Origin: CAZBMD01 sp964493325 | GTDB taxonomy: Bacteria > Babelota > Babeliae > Babelales > RVW-14 | Assembly (NCBI GenBank): GCA_964493325.1 | Contig: CAZBMD010000011.1 | Coordinates: forward strand, 1 to 51,304 | Direction of reading: 5' to 3' | Length of the DNA stretch: 51,304 nt | Shown here: positions 1 to 7,736 of the stretch, piece after piece | Position numbering within the stretch: position 1 is the first letter of the stretch | Layout of the letters: each line of letters opens with the position of its first letter | Notes under the pieces: generated by a model | What the model saw: only the letters and a program-made list of their open reading frames with translations | Databases searched by the model: none | What the model was told of the DNA's origin: nothing | Program-made: the position numbers and the translations under genes

Positions 1-57
1 TAGAGTATCAGACTACGAATCTGACGGTTAGAGGTTCGACTCCTCTTGGGCGCACCA
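1..57 (+). tRNA. tRNA-Arg(ACG), 5' end cut by the window
   Basis: The anticodon stem-loop has stem CAGA/TCTG and the seven-base loop CTACGAA, giving anticodon ACG. The T arm (AGAGG/CCTCT around TTCGACT), the 3' acceptor strand, discriminator A and an encoded CCA (55-57) are intact. The D arm and 5' acceptor strand lie before the window. ACG is the normal bacterial Arg anticodon that is edited to ICG. Confidence 0.93.
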
Positions 58-98
58 CTTGATTTAGTTATTTTGTGGATGTAGATTTGAAATGATAC

Positions 99-190
99 GG
101 AGAGATGGCTGAGTGGTCGAAAGCGCTTGCCTGCTAAGTGAGTATCTGGGGAGACCCGGATCGAGGGTTCGAATCCCTCTCTCTCCGCCA
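99..190 (+). tRNA. tRNA-Ser(GCT)
   Basis: Complete class II tRNA with acceptor GGAGAGA/TCTCTCC, anticodon loop CTGCTAA (anticodon GCT), a long variable arm, a T loop beginning TTCGA, and an encoded CCA at 188-190. The long variable arm and G discriminator fit serine. Confidence 0.96.
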
Positions 191-319
191 TTCGTTCTTA
201 GCCTCAAGGCTATAACGCGATGTATTGACCAAAATACCAGTTAAGCTTTCTGCTAAACTGTTTGAAAATTTCTATGAAAAAATACACCTGCTGTCTTTAA
301 AATAGATACCAGGCTTGTT

Positions 320-411
320 GGAGAGGTGGCAGAGCGGTTGAATGCAGCGGTCTTGAAAACCGCCATTCCGGGAGACCGGAATCGTGAGTTCGAATCTCAC
401 CCTCTCCGCCA
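320..411 (+). tRNA. tRNA-Ser(TGA)
   Basis: Complete class II tRNA with acceptor GGAGAGG/CCTCTCC, anticodon stem GCGGT/ACCGC and loop CTTGAAA (anticodon TGA). It has a long variable arm and encoded CCA (409-411). A second serine isoacceptor in the same cluster. The next gene begins 29 bases after the CCA end. Confidence 0.96.
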
Positions 412-440
412 TACGCAGGCACATCAAGATAGAAGCTCTA

Positions 441-968
441 ATGAAAATTGTTTTTGCACTTTTTACGCTCTTATTATTCCCTTACATTCTTTATTCAATG
501 AGCAATGACTACGAAATAATTTTGGAATCAAGTCAACATTCATGCTCGTGGTGCAACAAACGCATCAAAAATGAGGCAACACCCCTGCTCGAACAACAAG
601 ATCAATATTGTATGGCCGCCTGGGATAAAAATTTTCCCAAACATCAATGTCTCCATTGCAAACAAGACGTCTCAGACGGTTCGCCAAAAAAATATGTGTT
701 CTGTACAATCGGCAAATACTTTGAAATTCACGAAGCATGCGAACAAGAGTTTATAAACTCACTAAAAAAGCTTTTGCTTTGCTCTTACTGCAGAAAAAAA
801 ATATCTGTGAACTTCACCGATTATTGCGGGTTAGGCAAGGATCGCTTTCTGAAATGCGCTTGGTTTGGATTTTATCTAACCGCATTCACTGCAGGAGCGT
901 TAACTACATATATCTTTGTTGTCTGGTCACCTTCTGCTCCAGCCTGGATGACGAATTTAATAGATTAA
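441..968 (+). CDS. Exported cysteine-rich protein with putative two-zinc domain and C-terminal membrane segment
   Basis: 175 residues, no family recognised. Residues 1-20 form a Sec-type signal peptide or anchor. Four metal-ligand-like pairs follow: C35/C38 (CSWC), C70/C73 (CLHC), H97/C100 (HEAC) and C114/C117 (CSYC). A hydrophobic segment at about 141-160 is then followed by a short polar tail. The same order of pairs recurs in the proteins starting at 28182 and 29100, so this is a local paralogous family. The start at 441 is chosen because the upstream in-frame ATG (384) lies inside tRNA-Ser(TGA). The ribosome binding site is weak, and the gene may be read through from the tRNA cluster. Zinc binding is inferred from the spacing, not shown; the pattern resembles RING or LIM ligand sets. 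Confidence 0.8.
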   Translation: MKIVFALFTLLLFPYILYSMSNDYEIILESSQHSCSWCNKRIKNEATPLLEQQDQYCMAAWDKNFPKHQCLHCKQDVSDGSPKKYVFCTIGKYFEIHEACEQEFINSLKKLLLCSYCRKKISVNFTDYCGLGKDRFLKCAWFGFYLTAFTAGALTTYIFVVWSPSAPAWMTNLID

Positions 969-1031
969 GAGTAAGTCTTTTAATAAAATACCTACCTTGA
1001 AACCAGCAACCTGCGAATAGGAACAAATCCC

Positions 1032-1862
1032 ATGAATTTAAATATTGATTCAACAGCAAAAAAACAAATTCTTAACTGCCTCAACTTAGTTAAGGAAATA
1101 TTAGAACAAGATCTTCTGGGAATATATTTATATGGATCATCAATAGTAGGCGGACTCCAAAAATATAGCGATATAGACCTATTCGTTGTCTCCAACAGAG
1201 CTACAACGCATGAAGAAAAAACTAAACTTGTAAAAACTTTGCTTAAAATTTCTGGCATCTACATGAAAAGCAAAGAGCGACCAATTGAAATAACAATAGT
1301 CCAGAAATCTGAAATTAACCCTTGGCATTATCCCCCTAAATTTGATTTTCAATATGGAGAGTGGTTACGAGATCAATTTGAGCACGGAGACATAGAACCA
1401 TGGCCAACAAAAGAAATGCCTGATCTAGCTTTGCTTGTTACTCAAATCTTGCTAGCTAGCACTACGTTAGAAGGGCCCGCTCCAGATCAATTACTCTGCA
1501 AGATTCCTTATAAAGATTTTATAGCAGCAACAACAGATGCATTACCTGGTCTCATGACTGAACTTGGTAGCGATACTCGCAATGTTTTATTAACACTTGC
1601 CCGAGTCTGGAGTACAGTTGCCACCGATATGATTAGCTCAAAACCCACCGCAGCAGACTGGGCTATTAATCACCTTCCTGAAAAATATCGCCCGGTTATA
1701 AAGCGAGCAAAAACAATTTGCACAGGAAAAGAACAAGAACATTGGGACGATATACAAGAACTTATAAAACCATGCGCCAATTTTATACTAAATGAGGCAA
1801 ATAATAAAATTACTGAAATTATGTCATCAAGAAATTTTAATCGATCGATTAAAATTTCTTAA
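1032..1862 (+). CDS. aadA: AadA-like aminoglycoside adenylyltransferase (ANT(3'')/ANT(9) type)
   Basis: 276 residues, close to the usual 260 or so. The nucleotidyltransferase signature is complete: G35-S36, then D47-x-D49 in SDIDLFVV, with a third acidic residue E86 in RPIEITIV. The C-terminal half carries AadA landmarks: PWHYPPKFDFQYGEW, LLVTQILLAS, RNVLLTLARVW and AADWAINHLPEKY. The family transfers AMP from ATP to a hydroxyl of streptomycin or spectinomycin in the cytoplasm. AGGAA precedes the ATG. The gene has the base composition of its neighbours and no mobile-element flanks, so it looks resident. Its last codons form a perfect palindrome (separate entry). Substrate is inferred from family only. 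Confidence 0.9.
   Translation: MNLNIDSTAKKQILNCLNLVKEILEQDLLGIYLYGSSIVGGLQKYSDIDLFVVSNRATTHEEKTKLVKTLLKISGIYMKSKERPIEITIVQKSEINPWHYPPKFDFQYGEWLRDQFEHGDIEPWPTKEMPDLALLVTQILLASTTLEGPAPDQLLCKIPYKDFIAATTDALPGLMTELGSDTRNVLLTLARVWSTVATDMISSKPTAADWAINHLPEKYRPVIKRAKTICTGKEQEHWDDIQELIKPCANFILNEANNKITEIMSSRNFNRSIKIS
1829..1860. repeat. 32-nt perfect palindrome embedded in the 3' end of the aadA-like gene
   Basis: The two 16-nt halves (1829-1844 and 1845-1860) are exact reverse complements, centred on TCGATCGA. The palindrome covers the last coding codons and ends at the first base of the stop codon (1860-1862). As RNA it could form a long hairpin and act as a terminator or 3' stabiliser, although the bases after it (AAAAAGTCG) are not a U tract. 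Confidence 0.75.
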
Positions 1863-1884
1863 AAAGTCGATAAGGCAATTAACT

Positions 1885-3996
1885 ATGTTTAATTTATTCT
1901 GCGCAAATATATTAACCTTACTGTTATTTTATAATGGCTTATTTGCATCTGAAAATCGTATTATAAAAGATTTTAAAAAATCGTTTTCCAAGTTACACCC
2001 ACATTTGGTTGGCAGTTCTATTATTTCTATAACAAGCCCTTCTGATAAGCTTAGTTATTCTAGTTCGACAGTTAGCAGGGACTCGCAGTTTTATATCGGA
2101 TCTGCGTCTAAGCACATGACAGCTTATATGTTACTTGTAACACTGCATGAGACATACTCAAAAACGAATATTGAAAACCTACTAACTGCAAAGTTAACAA
2201 CTTTATTTCCTGACTCTATGTTATTCAAGCAAATTGATAGGGCATGGTTAAATGAGATTAGTTTATTAGATTTATTGGCACACCGATCTGGACTGACAGA
2301 TTATCTGGACGCTTACGGTGATGGGCTGACGGTACCAGAAGCTTTAAATAAAGCGATTGATCCTATAACTCTTTTACAATCAATATCTTTTGATCCTAAA
2401 AAAACCCATCTATATTCAAACTCAAACTATTTGTTAATTGGCAAATTAATTGAAGAAATAAATCATGATACGTTAGATCATGTTTTCGAAAAAATCATCA
2501 AGTTACCTGCTAATATGAAATCTTCTTTTGCGCCAATATGTGGTAATTATTTTGATTTCAAAAAAGAGCATACTTACTCCAAGCTGGTTCCAAATTTAAA
2601 TGATAAAGTATTCATAGACATGGCAAATGCAGTAGGTCCTGGAAATATTATTTCTAGTGTATCAGATCTCATAAAATGGGGAGAATACTTATTTAAGCAA
2701 GCTCCAAAGCCTATTGTAAACACAATGCTTAAGGACTACGGTAAGGATCCAGATGGAGATATTATTAACCTTGGCCTTACAACGATGGATACTAATTTAG
2801 GATCATTTATAGGCCATCAAGGCGGAATTGATAGCTACAGCAGCTTTTTTGGCTATGCTCCACAGTATGATGCACTGGTGCTTATTTTAAGTAATAATAA
2901 TGATGATTCAAATAAATTAATGAAAGCAATGAGCGAATGGCTATCACAACCAAAACAAACCGTATTAAATGATGAAGAATATTCTTGCACAATCTTAAGC
3001 CATACAGCTGCGGCTCAACAGATTACCCCTCATAAGTTTACCGACGAAGAAATAAAAAATGGTGGACCTAAATATGAAATTCCGTCATCATCTCGATTTA
3101 CAACAAAAAGAAATACTGTAGATTCTCCAGATATTGTTTATTATTTTTCTTGCCCTCAAAAAGATAATTTCCCTATTGCTATTCTATGCGGCGGGTCATC
3201 TTTGGAACATGATATTATAAGTATTATTCATTTTCATCGTTACTTCTTAAAAGAATTCTTAGATTTAGAAATTGGGGTTATCACAATTGAACAACGAGGT
3301 ATTGATGGTAGCCAAATCAACAAGTGTGAATTCATGGAGCATTACACTCGATCAAATCGTTTATCAGATCATCGTACCGTTGTCGAATCTCTAAAAAAAA
3401 ATCCTCCTAAAGGTTGGAATGGCAAGCTGATTTTTCTTGGCGTGTCTGAGGGAGGACCACTTGTTACAACCCTTACTACAGACTATTCAGACATAACGCT
3501 TGCAACTATTAATTGGTCAGGAGCTGGTGATTTTTCTTGGCGTGATGAACTTTGGTATTTTATGCAAGATATGATTCAAAATACACCATGGCATATGAAA
3601 TGGTGGATAAAATTAAGTTCTAAACTTCCTGCATGGATGCCATTTTCTCATGATTTATATTTTCCCAAATCACGCAAAGAACACGATAATGCCATGGATG
3701 AAACACTCAAAAATCCAACAGCCAATCTTAAGCTTGCAGGAATGACTTACAAATACCATGCTGATGCTTTAAAGTTTTATCCAAAACCAGAGTATAGAAA
3801 AATCAAAACACCTTACTTGGTAGTAACTGGCGAGAAAGACTCCACTATCGACTCCTCAGACGCCTTTGTGCGTAAAGCTCAAGAAGCGGGCGCCCCTGTA
3901 ACTTATTTTCGTATCTCTGATATGGATCATTACGTAAGAAGAAAAGACTCCGTAATAAAAGATTCATTCGATTGGCTTAGAATGTACATTCATTAA
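1885..3996 (+). CDS. Exported two-domain hydrolase: beta-lactamase-family serine hydrolase fused to alpha/beta hydrolase
   Basis: 703 residues. A signal peptide occupies about 1-21. Domain 1 (about 30-355) is a class C beta-lactamase/penicillin-binding fold with S73-x-x-K76 (SASK), Y177-S-N179 and an H311-Q-G-G motif in the place of the KTG-type motif. Domain 2 (about 415-703) is an alpha/beta hydrolase with nucleophile elbow G519-V-S521-E-G, a probable catalytic D652 in TGEKDS and H682 in MDHYV. Both active sites look complete. Known relatives of domain 1 act on peptidoglycan peptides, D-amino peptides or esters; domain 2 is probably an esterase or peptidase. The start at 1885 follows AAGG and puts the signal peptide at the N terminus; an earlier in-frame ATG lies inside aadA. 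Two catalytic domains in one exported chain is uncommon. Confidence 0.85.
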   Translation: MFNLFCANILTLLLFYNGLFASENRIIKDFKKSFSKLHPHLVGSSIISITSPSDKLSYSSSTVSRDSQFYIGSASKHMTAYMLLVTLHETYSKTNIENLLTAKLTTLFPDSMLFKQIDRAWLNEISLLDLLAHRSGLTDYLDAYGDGLTVPEALNKAIDPITLLQSISFDPKKTHLYSNSNYLLIGKLIEEINHDTLDHVFEKIIKLPANMKSSFAPICGNYFDFKKEHTYSKLVPNLNDKVFIDMANAVGPGNIISSVSDLIKWGEYLFKQAPKPIVNTMLKDYGKDPDGDIINLGLTTMDTNLGSFIGHQGGIDSYSSFFGYAPQYDALVLILSNNNDDSNKLMKAMSEWLSQPKQTVLNDEEYSCTILSHTAAAQQITPHKFTDEEIKNGGPKYEIPSSSRFTTKRNTVDSPDIVYYFSCPQKDNFPIAILCGGSSLEHDIISIIHFHRYFLKEFLDLEIGVITIEQRGIDGSQINKCEFMEHYTRSNRLSDHRTVVESLKKNPPKGWNGKLIFLGVSEGGPLVTTLTTDYSDITLATINWSGAGDFSWRDELWYFMQDMIQNTPWHMKWWIKLSSKLPAWMPFSHDLYFPKSRKEHDNAMDETLKNPTANLKLAGMTYKYHADALKFYPKPEYRKIKTPYLVVTGEKDSTIDSSDAFVRKAQEAGAPVTYFRISDMDHYVRRKDSVIKDSFDWLRMYIH

Positions 3997-4064
3997 TAAA
4001 GCCTCCAGTGATTCTTTATCACAAAAACATCTATGTTAAAAATAAAAAAACACTGTTAATGCAA

Positions 4065-4089
4065 GGAACCGCCAACGCGGTCCCCTTTT
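4065..4089. terminator. Possible bidirectional terminator
   Basis: A hairpin with core ACCGC/GCGGT, extended by partly paired G and C runs, is followed by CCCCTTTT on the + strand. It lies between two convergent genes ending at 3996 and 4098. Confidence 0.5.
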
Positions 4090-4097
4090 ATAGAATA

Positions 4098-4862
4098 CTA
4101 TTTTAGATTTTTGTTTGCATAAAACCTCATTGCTTCTCCGATAAATTCAACCATTTTTGCATGATAAACATCAAAAAACTTCTTGAAATCAGGATGCTCA
4201 ACATACAACTGCGCCAATCCAATATAGACCTCTTTGGTTGCATCATAGAACCGATTTACCATCTGATAATGCCTTTGAATAATTGCCTGCACTTCATCAG
4301 ACTCAGGACTCAACCCTTTATTAATTGCTTGAGCCAAGGACTTGTGAATATCGTCCCCTTCATTCTTCACACTATCCCATTCGTCTTTGTCCCACTTTGC
4401 TGTGCGCTTTTTGCTTTCTAACAAAAGACCCTCTGCTACAGTCCCTTTATACTCAACCATGTACTGCTCATATTCTTTTTGCCGAGCACTATCAAAGCCA
4501 TAATATAGTTCTTTATCTGACATAGCCTGTTTACCTTTCACGTGTAAAATTGTTTTTTCGAGCGTCATAATCAACTTCTGCTTACGCTCAATATCTGCTT
4601 CTAAGACCCTTCTATGCGCATACAAGGTCTTTACCTGGTCAAAGTCATCTTTTAAAAGTAGATGTTTGATATCGTCGAGAGAAAACTCAAGTTCACGAAA
4701 GAATAGAATTTGCTGCAGAAGCATCAACTGCTTCTCCTCGTAGTAACGATAGCCATTGGCTCCATAAAAACTCGGCTTAAGTAACCCAATTTCATCGTAC
4801 CAATGAAGAGTTCTGACGCTCACACCTGATATCTTGGCTAATTGTTTTATCGTATATTTCAT
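4098..4862 (-). CDS. MerR-family regulator with TipAS-type ligand domain
   Basis: 254 residues. The N terminus is a typical MerR winged helix (KQLAKISGVSVRTLHWYDEIGLL, then NGYRYY), followed by the dimerisation helix at about 75-110. The C-terminal part, about 120-250, has the helical TipAS/Mta-like character of drug-binding MerR proteins, with YMVEYKG, WDSVKNEG and a conserved YHAKMVEFIGEA-like end. Such regulators untwist promoters whose -35 and -10 boxes are 19 bp apart. The gene's own upstream region has exactly that arrangement with a central palindrome, so autoregulation is likely. It may also control the divergent SRPBCC-MarR-EVE operon, but no copy of the operator was seen there. Confidence 0.88.
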   Translation of the reverse strand: MKYTIKQLAKISGVSVRTLHWYDEIGLLKPSFYGANGYRYYEEKQLMLLQQILFFRELEFSLDDIKHLLLKDDFDQVKTLYAHRRVLEADIERKQKLIMTLEKTILHVKGKQAMSDKELYYGFDSARQKEYEQYMVEYKGTVAEGLLLESKKRTAKWDKDEWDSVKNEGDDIHKSLAQAINKGLSPESDEVQAIIQRHYQMVNRFYDATKEVYIGLAQLYVEHPDFKKFFDVYHAKMVEFIGEAMRFYANKNLK

Positions 4863-4908
4863 CTACGCCTTTCTGTGAAAAATAAGTCCCTCTCAACGGT
4901 ACAACACC

Positions 4909-4939
4909 AAGATACGGCATCACGTAACGTGAGAGTCAA
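4909..4939 (-). promoter_or_regulatory. MerR-type promoter with 19-bp spacer and central palindromic operator
   Basis: Read on the minus strand, -35 TTGACT (4934-4939) and -10 TATCTT (4909-4914) are separated by exactly 19 bp. The spacer plus one base holds the perfect 13-nt palindrome TCACGTAACGTGA (4920-4932). A 19-bp spacer with a dyad in it is the hallmark of MerR-controlled promoters. The start codon of the MerR gene is about 40 nt downstream of the expected transcription start. Confidence 0.8.
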
Positions 4940-5202
4940 GAGGTATTTAAATCAAGGGAAAACAACCAAAAACAAGTCGTTTTAACCCCTATTTTCAACC
5001 AAAAATATGTAGATTTTTATATGATTTTCACCAAAAAACGCAATCTGAATTTCGCCAAAACATCGAAGGGAAAGCCCTATGAGTCATTTTTCAGTTTATG
5101 ACGCTTAACAATCCTGAAATGGCACAAGCAATTAAACAACTTCTGTAGTCGCCAGGACTCACTTATTATTTATTTTTACCAATTCATTCCTCTCCATTCC
5201 GC

Positions 5203-5243
5203 TTGACCATTTAATAAACTCGTATACTATATAAATATATACG
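5203..5243 (+). promoter_or_regulatory. Possible promoter and inverted repeat of the SRPBCC-MarR-EVE operon
   Basis: TTGACC (5203-5208) is followed after 16 bp by TACTAT. CGTATA (5221-5226) and TATACG (5238-5243) form an interrupted inverted repeat that overlaps the -10 region. A MarR dimer site here would give autoregulation by the second gene of the operon. The boxes are imperfect and other registers are possible. Confidence 0.4.
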
Positions 5244-5255
5244 AAAGGCATAAAT

Positions 5256-5681
5256 ATGTGGGTACGAACATTTAGTAGAACTTATTCCAACGTCAGCAAA
5301 GAAAAAATCTGGGAGTTGTGGACTGATATAAACAACTGGCCAACTTGGCATGGCGACCTTGATTATTGCAAGCTAGAAGGAGCATTTGAGGTGGGCAATC
5401 ATTTCATGCTCAAACCAAAAGGCGTGAGGGCTGTCAAAATTATATTGACCAAAATTGTGGCAGGTCATTCGTTCACCGACTGCACAGCCTTTTTTGGTGC
5501 TAAGATGTACGATACGCACACCATGGAAGAAACGCCTGAAGGCTTAAAATTAACGAATAAACTTGTTGTCAACGGACCGCTTTACTGGCTCTGGATAAAA
5601 CTTGTTGCACAAAATGTTGCAGACACCATCCCTGGAGAAATGGATGCGCTTGTCAAACATGCACGGGGCCTGTATGACTAA
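5256..5681 (+). CDS. SRPBCC (START-like) family protein
   Basis: 141 residues. It starts with the typical first strand and helix of the polyketide-cyclase/SRPBCC fold (TFSRTYSNVSKEKIWELWTD, INNWPTWHGDLDY), followed by alternating strands and a long C-terminal helix (DTIPGEMDALVKHA). The fold encloses a hydrophobic pocket for small ligands; no ligand can be predicted. GAAAGG precedes the ATG. It is the first gene of a tight operon: the MarR gene begins 8 bp before its stop codon, which suggests translational coupling and that the regulator and pocket protein respond to the same compound. Confidence 0.8.
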   Translation: MWVRTFSRTYSNVSKEKIWELWTDINNWPTWHGDLDYCKLEGAFEVGNHFMLKPKGVRAVKIILTKIVAGHSFTDCTAFFGAKMYDTHTMEETPEGLKLTNKLVVNGPLYWLWIKLVAQNVADTIPGEMDALVKHARGLYD

Positions 5682-6132
5682 CCTTCCATTCGGCTTTGAA
5701 AGGCCAGAAGATAGTCCCGGATTTTTGTTGTGGCAAACAACCATGACGTGGCAACGTCTTATCAAGAAAGCACTTGAAGAACACAACGTATCTCACGCGC
5801 AGTTTGTAATCATGGCAACGCTAATGTGGTTTGATGCACACAATTACGATACAACGCAGGTGCTCATCGTTACCTGGACGAAACTTGATAAAATGACGGT
5901 TTCTAAATCACTTAAAAAACTTACTCTACTCAAACTGGTCAATCGCATCGAACACGAAACAGACACGAGAGCAAAAAATGTATCGCTGACCAAAAAAGGC
6001 ACCACGTTGATTCACAAACTTGTTCCGATTGTTGAAAAAATAGATAGCCAATTTTTTGGAAAAACATCTGCAACCGAGCAGCAAAAATTGATACACATTT
6101 TACGCAAACTAATCGCAGGATCCAATGACTAA
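5674..6132 (+). CDS. MarR-family transcriptional regulator
   Basis: 152 residues, normal MarR length. The central winged helix is visible: LIVTWTKLDKMTVSKSLKKLTLLKLVNRIEHETDTRAKNVSLTKKG, with the wing DTRAKNV preceding the conserved LT.KG turn. Flanking helices at both ends form the dimer interface. The start at 5674 overlaps the end of the SRPBCC gene by 8 bp, and the 3' end overlaps the EVE gene by 8 bp, so all three are one transcript. MarR proteins usually repress their own operon and respond to small aromatic ligands; the inverted repeat near 5221-5243 is a candidate site. Confidence 0.88.
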   Translation: MTNLPFGFERPEDSPGFLLWQTTMTWQRLIKKALEEHNVSHAQFVIMATLMWFDAHNYDTTQVLIVTWTKLDKMTVSKSLKKLTLLKLVNRIEHETDTRAKNVSLTKKGTTLIHKLVPIVEKIDSQFFGKTSATEQQKLIHILRKLIAGSND

Positions 6133-6571
6133 TCAATTGCCAAAATTTTGGGTTGGTGTCGCCAGCAAGGAGCATGTTGAAAGCGGCGTAACGCTTGGTA
6201 TCTGCCAATTTTGCCATGGCAAATCAGCCCCTGCAAAGCGCCTGCGAAAAGGCGATTTTGTCATTTATTACTCGTCTAAACTCACTATGAATGGCCCAGA
6301 ACTGTATCAAAAATTCACAGCGATTGGTGTTGTACAAGATGATGCTCCCTACCAAGTTGATATGAGCAATGGCTTTATTCCATTCAGAAGAAATATAAAA
6401 TATTTTGAAGCTCAGCACCTTGATATCCGACCATTAATTCCACGTTTGCCGTTCATCAAAGATAAAAAATCTTGGGGCTACGTTTTTCGGTATGGTTTTT
6501 TAGAAATCGATCAAGAATCATTTGAGATTATTGCTGATGGCATGCTTGGATCTAATCCACGACGCTTGTAA
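6125..6571 (+). CDS. EVE-domain protein (PUA-like fold)
   Basis: 148 residues, a single EVE domain (UPF0310 type). It begins with KFWVGVASKEHVESGV, then a lysine-rich stretch (PAKRLRKGDFVIYYSSK) and the conserved FTAIGVV. The end has the LPFIKDKKSWGYVFRYGFLEI segment typical of the family. EVE domains bind modified bases in DNA or RNA and are common in restriction-like defence systems, but stand-alone forms have no settled role. AGGA lies 5 nt before the ATG. It overlaps the preceding MarR gene by 8 bp. Confidence 0.85.
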   Translation: MTNQLPKFWVGVASKEHVESGVTLGICQFCHGKSAPAKRLRKGDFVIYYSSKLTMNGPELYQKFTAIGVVQDDAPYQVDMSNGFIPFRRNIKYFEAQHLDIRPLIPRLPFIKDKKSWGYVFRYGFLEIDQESFEIIADGMLGSNPRRL

Positions 6572-6646
6572 ATAATTCTCTGTCTGCTATAAAATTGAAG
6601 TCAAAATTATCGGCTACAAATATTATTCGTAAAACAAGAAAATCTT

Positions 6647-7678
6647 ATGATGCTCTTAAAAAAACAATTATTTTTTCTAACAACATTGTTATTTACCACT
6701 CAGCTAACAGGCAAGCAGGAACTATCGATCGGTTTTTTTAATTCTGTTACTTCTCTCTGTCCCTTGGAAAAATCATCTTTTGTTTTAGGCTCTGCCGATG
6801 GGAAAATACAAATTTTTGCTCTTAATGAAAAGGGAGAATACGAGGCAAAAAATATTTTCACCAGTCAAGCTCAAGCTGTTTCTTGCGTGGCCTCATGGGA
6901 TGATAATACCTTTGTTTCAGGATCACAAAACGGATCAATCAACGTTTGGATGAAAAAAAATGAAGAGTATCAAGTTGCAAATACTCTGACAGGAGACAGC
7001 CATAAAATCTCGTCAGCTATCCGCTTAAACAATAACCTTATATCTCTTGCAGATGATGGCGAACTAAAAATCTGGCCAGGCGGCTATACAGCGGGCTCAC
7101 ATACAGTTAAAACTTATATCGGTAAAGTAACTGCTATGACAAGCTTAAAAAATGGCAAAGTTGTGCTTAGTGGAGAAAGTAAAAGTTCCATAATGACCTG
7201 CCTAATAGAAGATAATAGCTTTAACCCGCAAGCAGTTTACGCGCTAGAAGACAAAGAAACAAGGCAACCATTCGGAAAAATTTATGCAGTAACCGAATTA
7301 GAAAATAGAGATCTGATTGTAGCATGCGAAGGTCACATCATAATTCTCTCACCTACCAATGCAGACCCACAAGAATATCACAGTAAACAAAAGCTCATAC
7401 AAAAAAACCCTTTACCAATCATTACACCGCTTGCCGGCAACAGGTTTGCCTCAGTGGGACTGTCTTCAAACAGCATGTTTGGCTTTGGGCAGCACAACCT
7501 TCTCATCTGGGGAAAAAATAATGAAGGCCTTTGCGAGTGTAAAACGATACTCGAGGGGCATCAATCAAGAATCAGTTCAATAATCCAGCTTGAGAATGGA
7601 TATATCGTATCAGGCCCACAAGATGGAAAAGTAATAATCTGGGACAACAATGATCAGCAGGATGACGAAGAGCTTTAA
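6647..7678 (+). CDS. Exported WD40-repeat protein, array member 1 (type A)
   Basis: 343 residues. Signal peptide about 1-22 (MMLLKKQLFFLTTLLFTTQL), then about seven WD40-like blades filling the chain, each with an SxDGxIxIW-like strand: GSADGKIQIF, GSQNGSINVW, ADDGELKIW and finally GPQDGKVIIWD. The length fits one seven-bladed propeller with no further domain. WD40 propellers bind peptides or proteins, so an exported one is a plausible host-facing binding protein; that is inference. It is most like member 5 (10981-12057), especially in NSVxSLCPL near the N terminus and the C-terminal SRISSIIQLE. ATG at 6650 is an equal start choice. Confidence 0.85.
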   Translation: MMLLKKQLFFLTTLLFTTQLTGKQELSIGFFNSVTSLCPLEKSSFVLGSADGKIQIFALNEKGEYEAKNIFTSQAQAVSCVASWDDNTFVSGSQNGSINVWMKKNEEYQVANTLTGDSHKISSAIRLNNNLISLADDGELKIWPGGYTAGSHTVKTYIGKVTAMTSLKNGKVVLSGESKSSIMTCLIEDNSFNPQAVYALEDKETRQPFGKIYAVTELENRDLIVACEGHIIILSPTNADPQEYHSKQKLIQKNPLPIITPLAGNRFASVGLSSNSMFGFGQHNLLIWGKNNEGLCECKTILEGHQSRISSIIQLENGYIVSGPQDGKVIIWDNNDQQDDEEL

Positions 7679-7736
7679 CCCGATTACTCTAACAAGCTTT
7701 GAATAAAAAATTAATAATTCCTAGAAAGGCTCCGTC

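Larger units (their letters stand above)
4863..5255. other. 393-bp divergent intergenic region
   Basis: This region separates the MerR gene from the SRPBCC operon. It holds the MerR promoter-operator (4909-4939) and a possible promoter for the rightward operon near 5203-5243. Between them a short frame at about 5098-5148 reads MTLNNPEMAQAIKQLL and stops, which could be the tail of a lost gene but is too short to assign. The remainder is AT-rich with no visible gene. Confidence 0.6.

Noticed and set aside
326..508. Reading frame overlapping tRNA-Ser(TGA)
   Set aside because: It runs through the tRNA and is out of frame with the clear signal-peptide start at 441.
5098..5148. Short frame MTLNNPEMAQAIKQLL before the SRPBCC operon
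   Set aside because: Looks like a possible gene tail, but is too short and has no matching copy in the window, so it is not listed as a gene or remnant.
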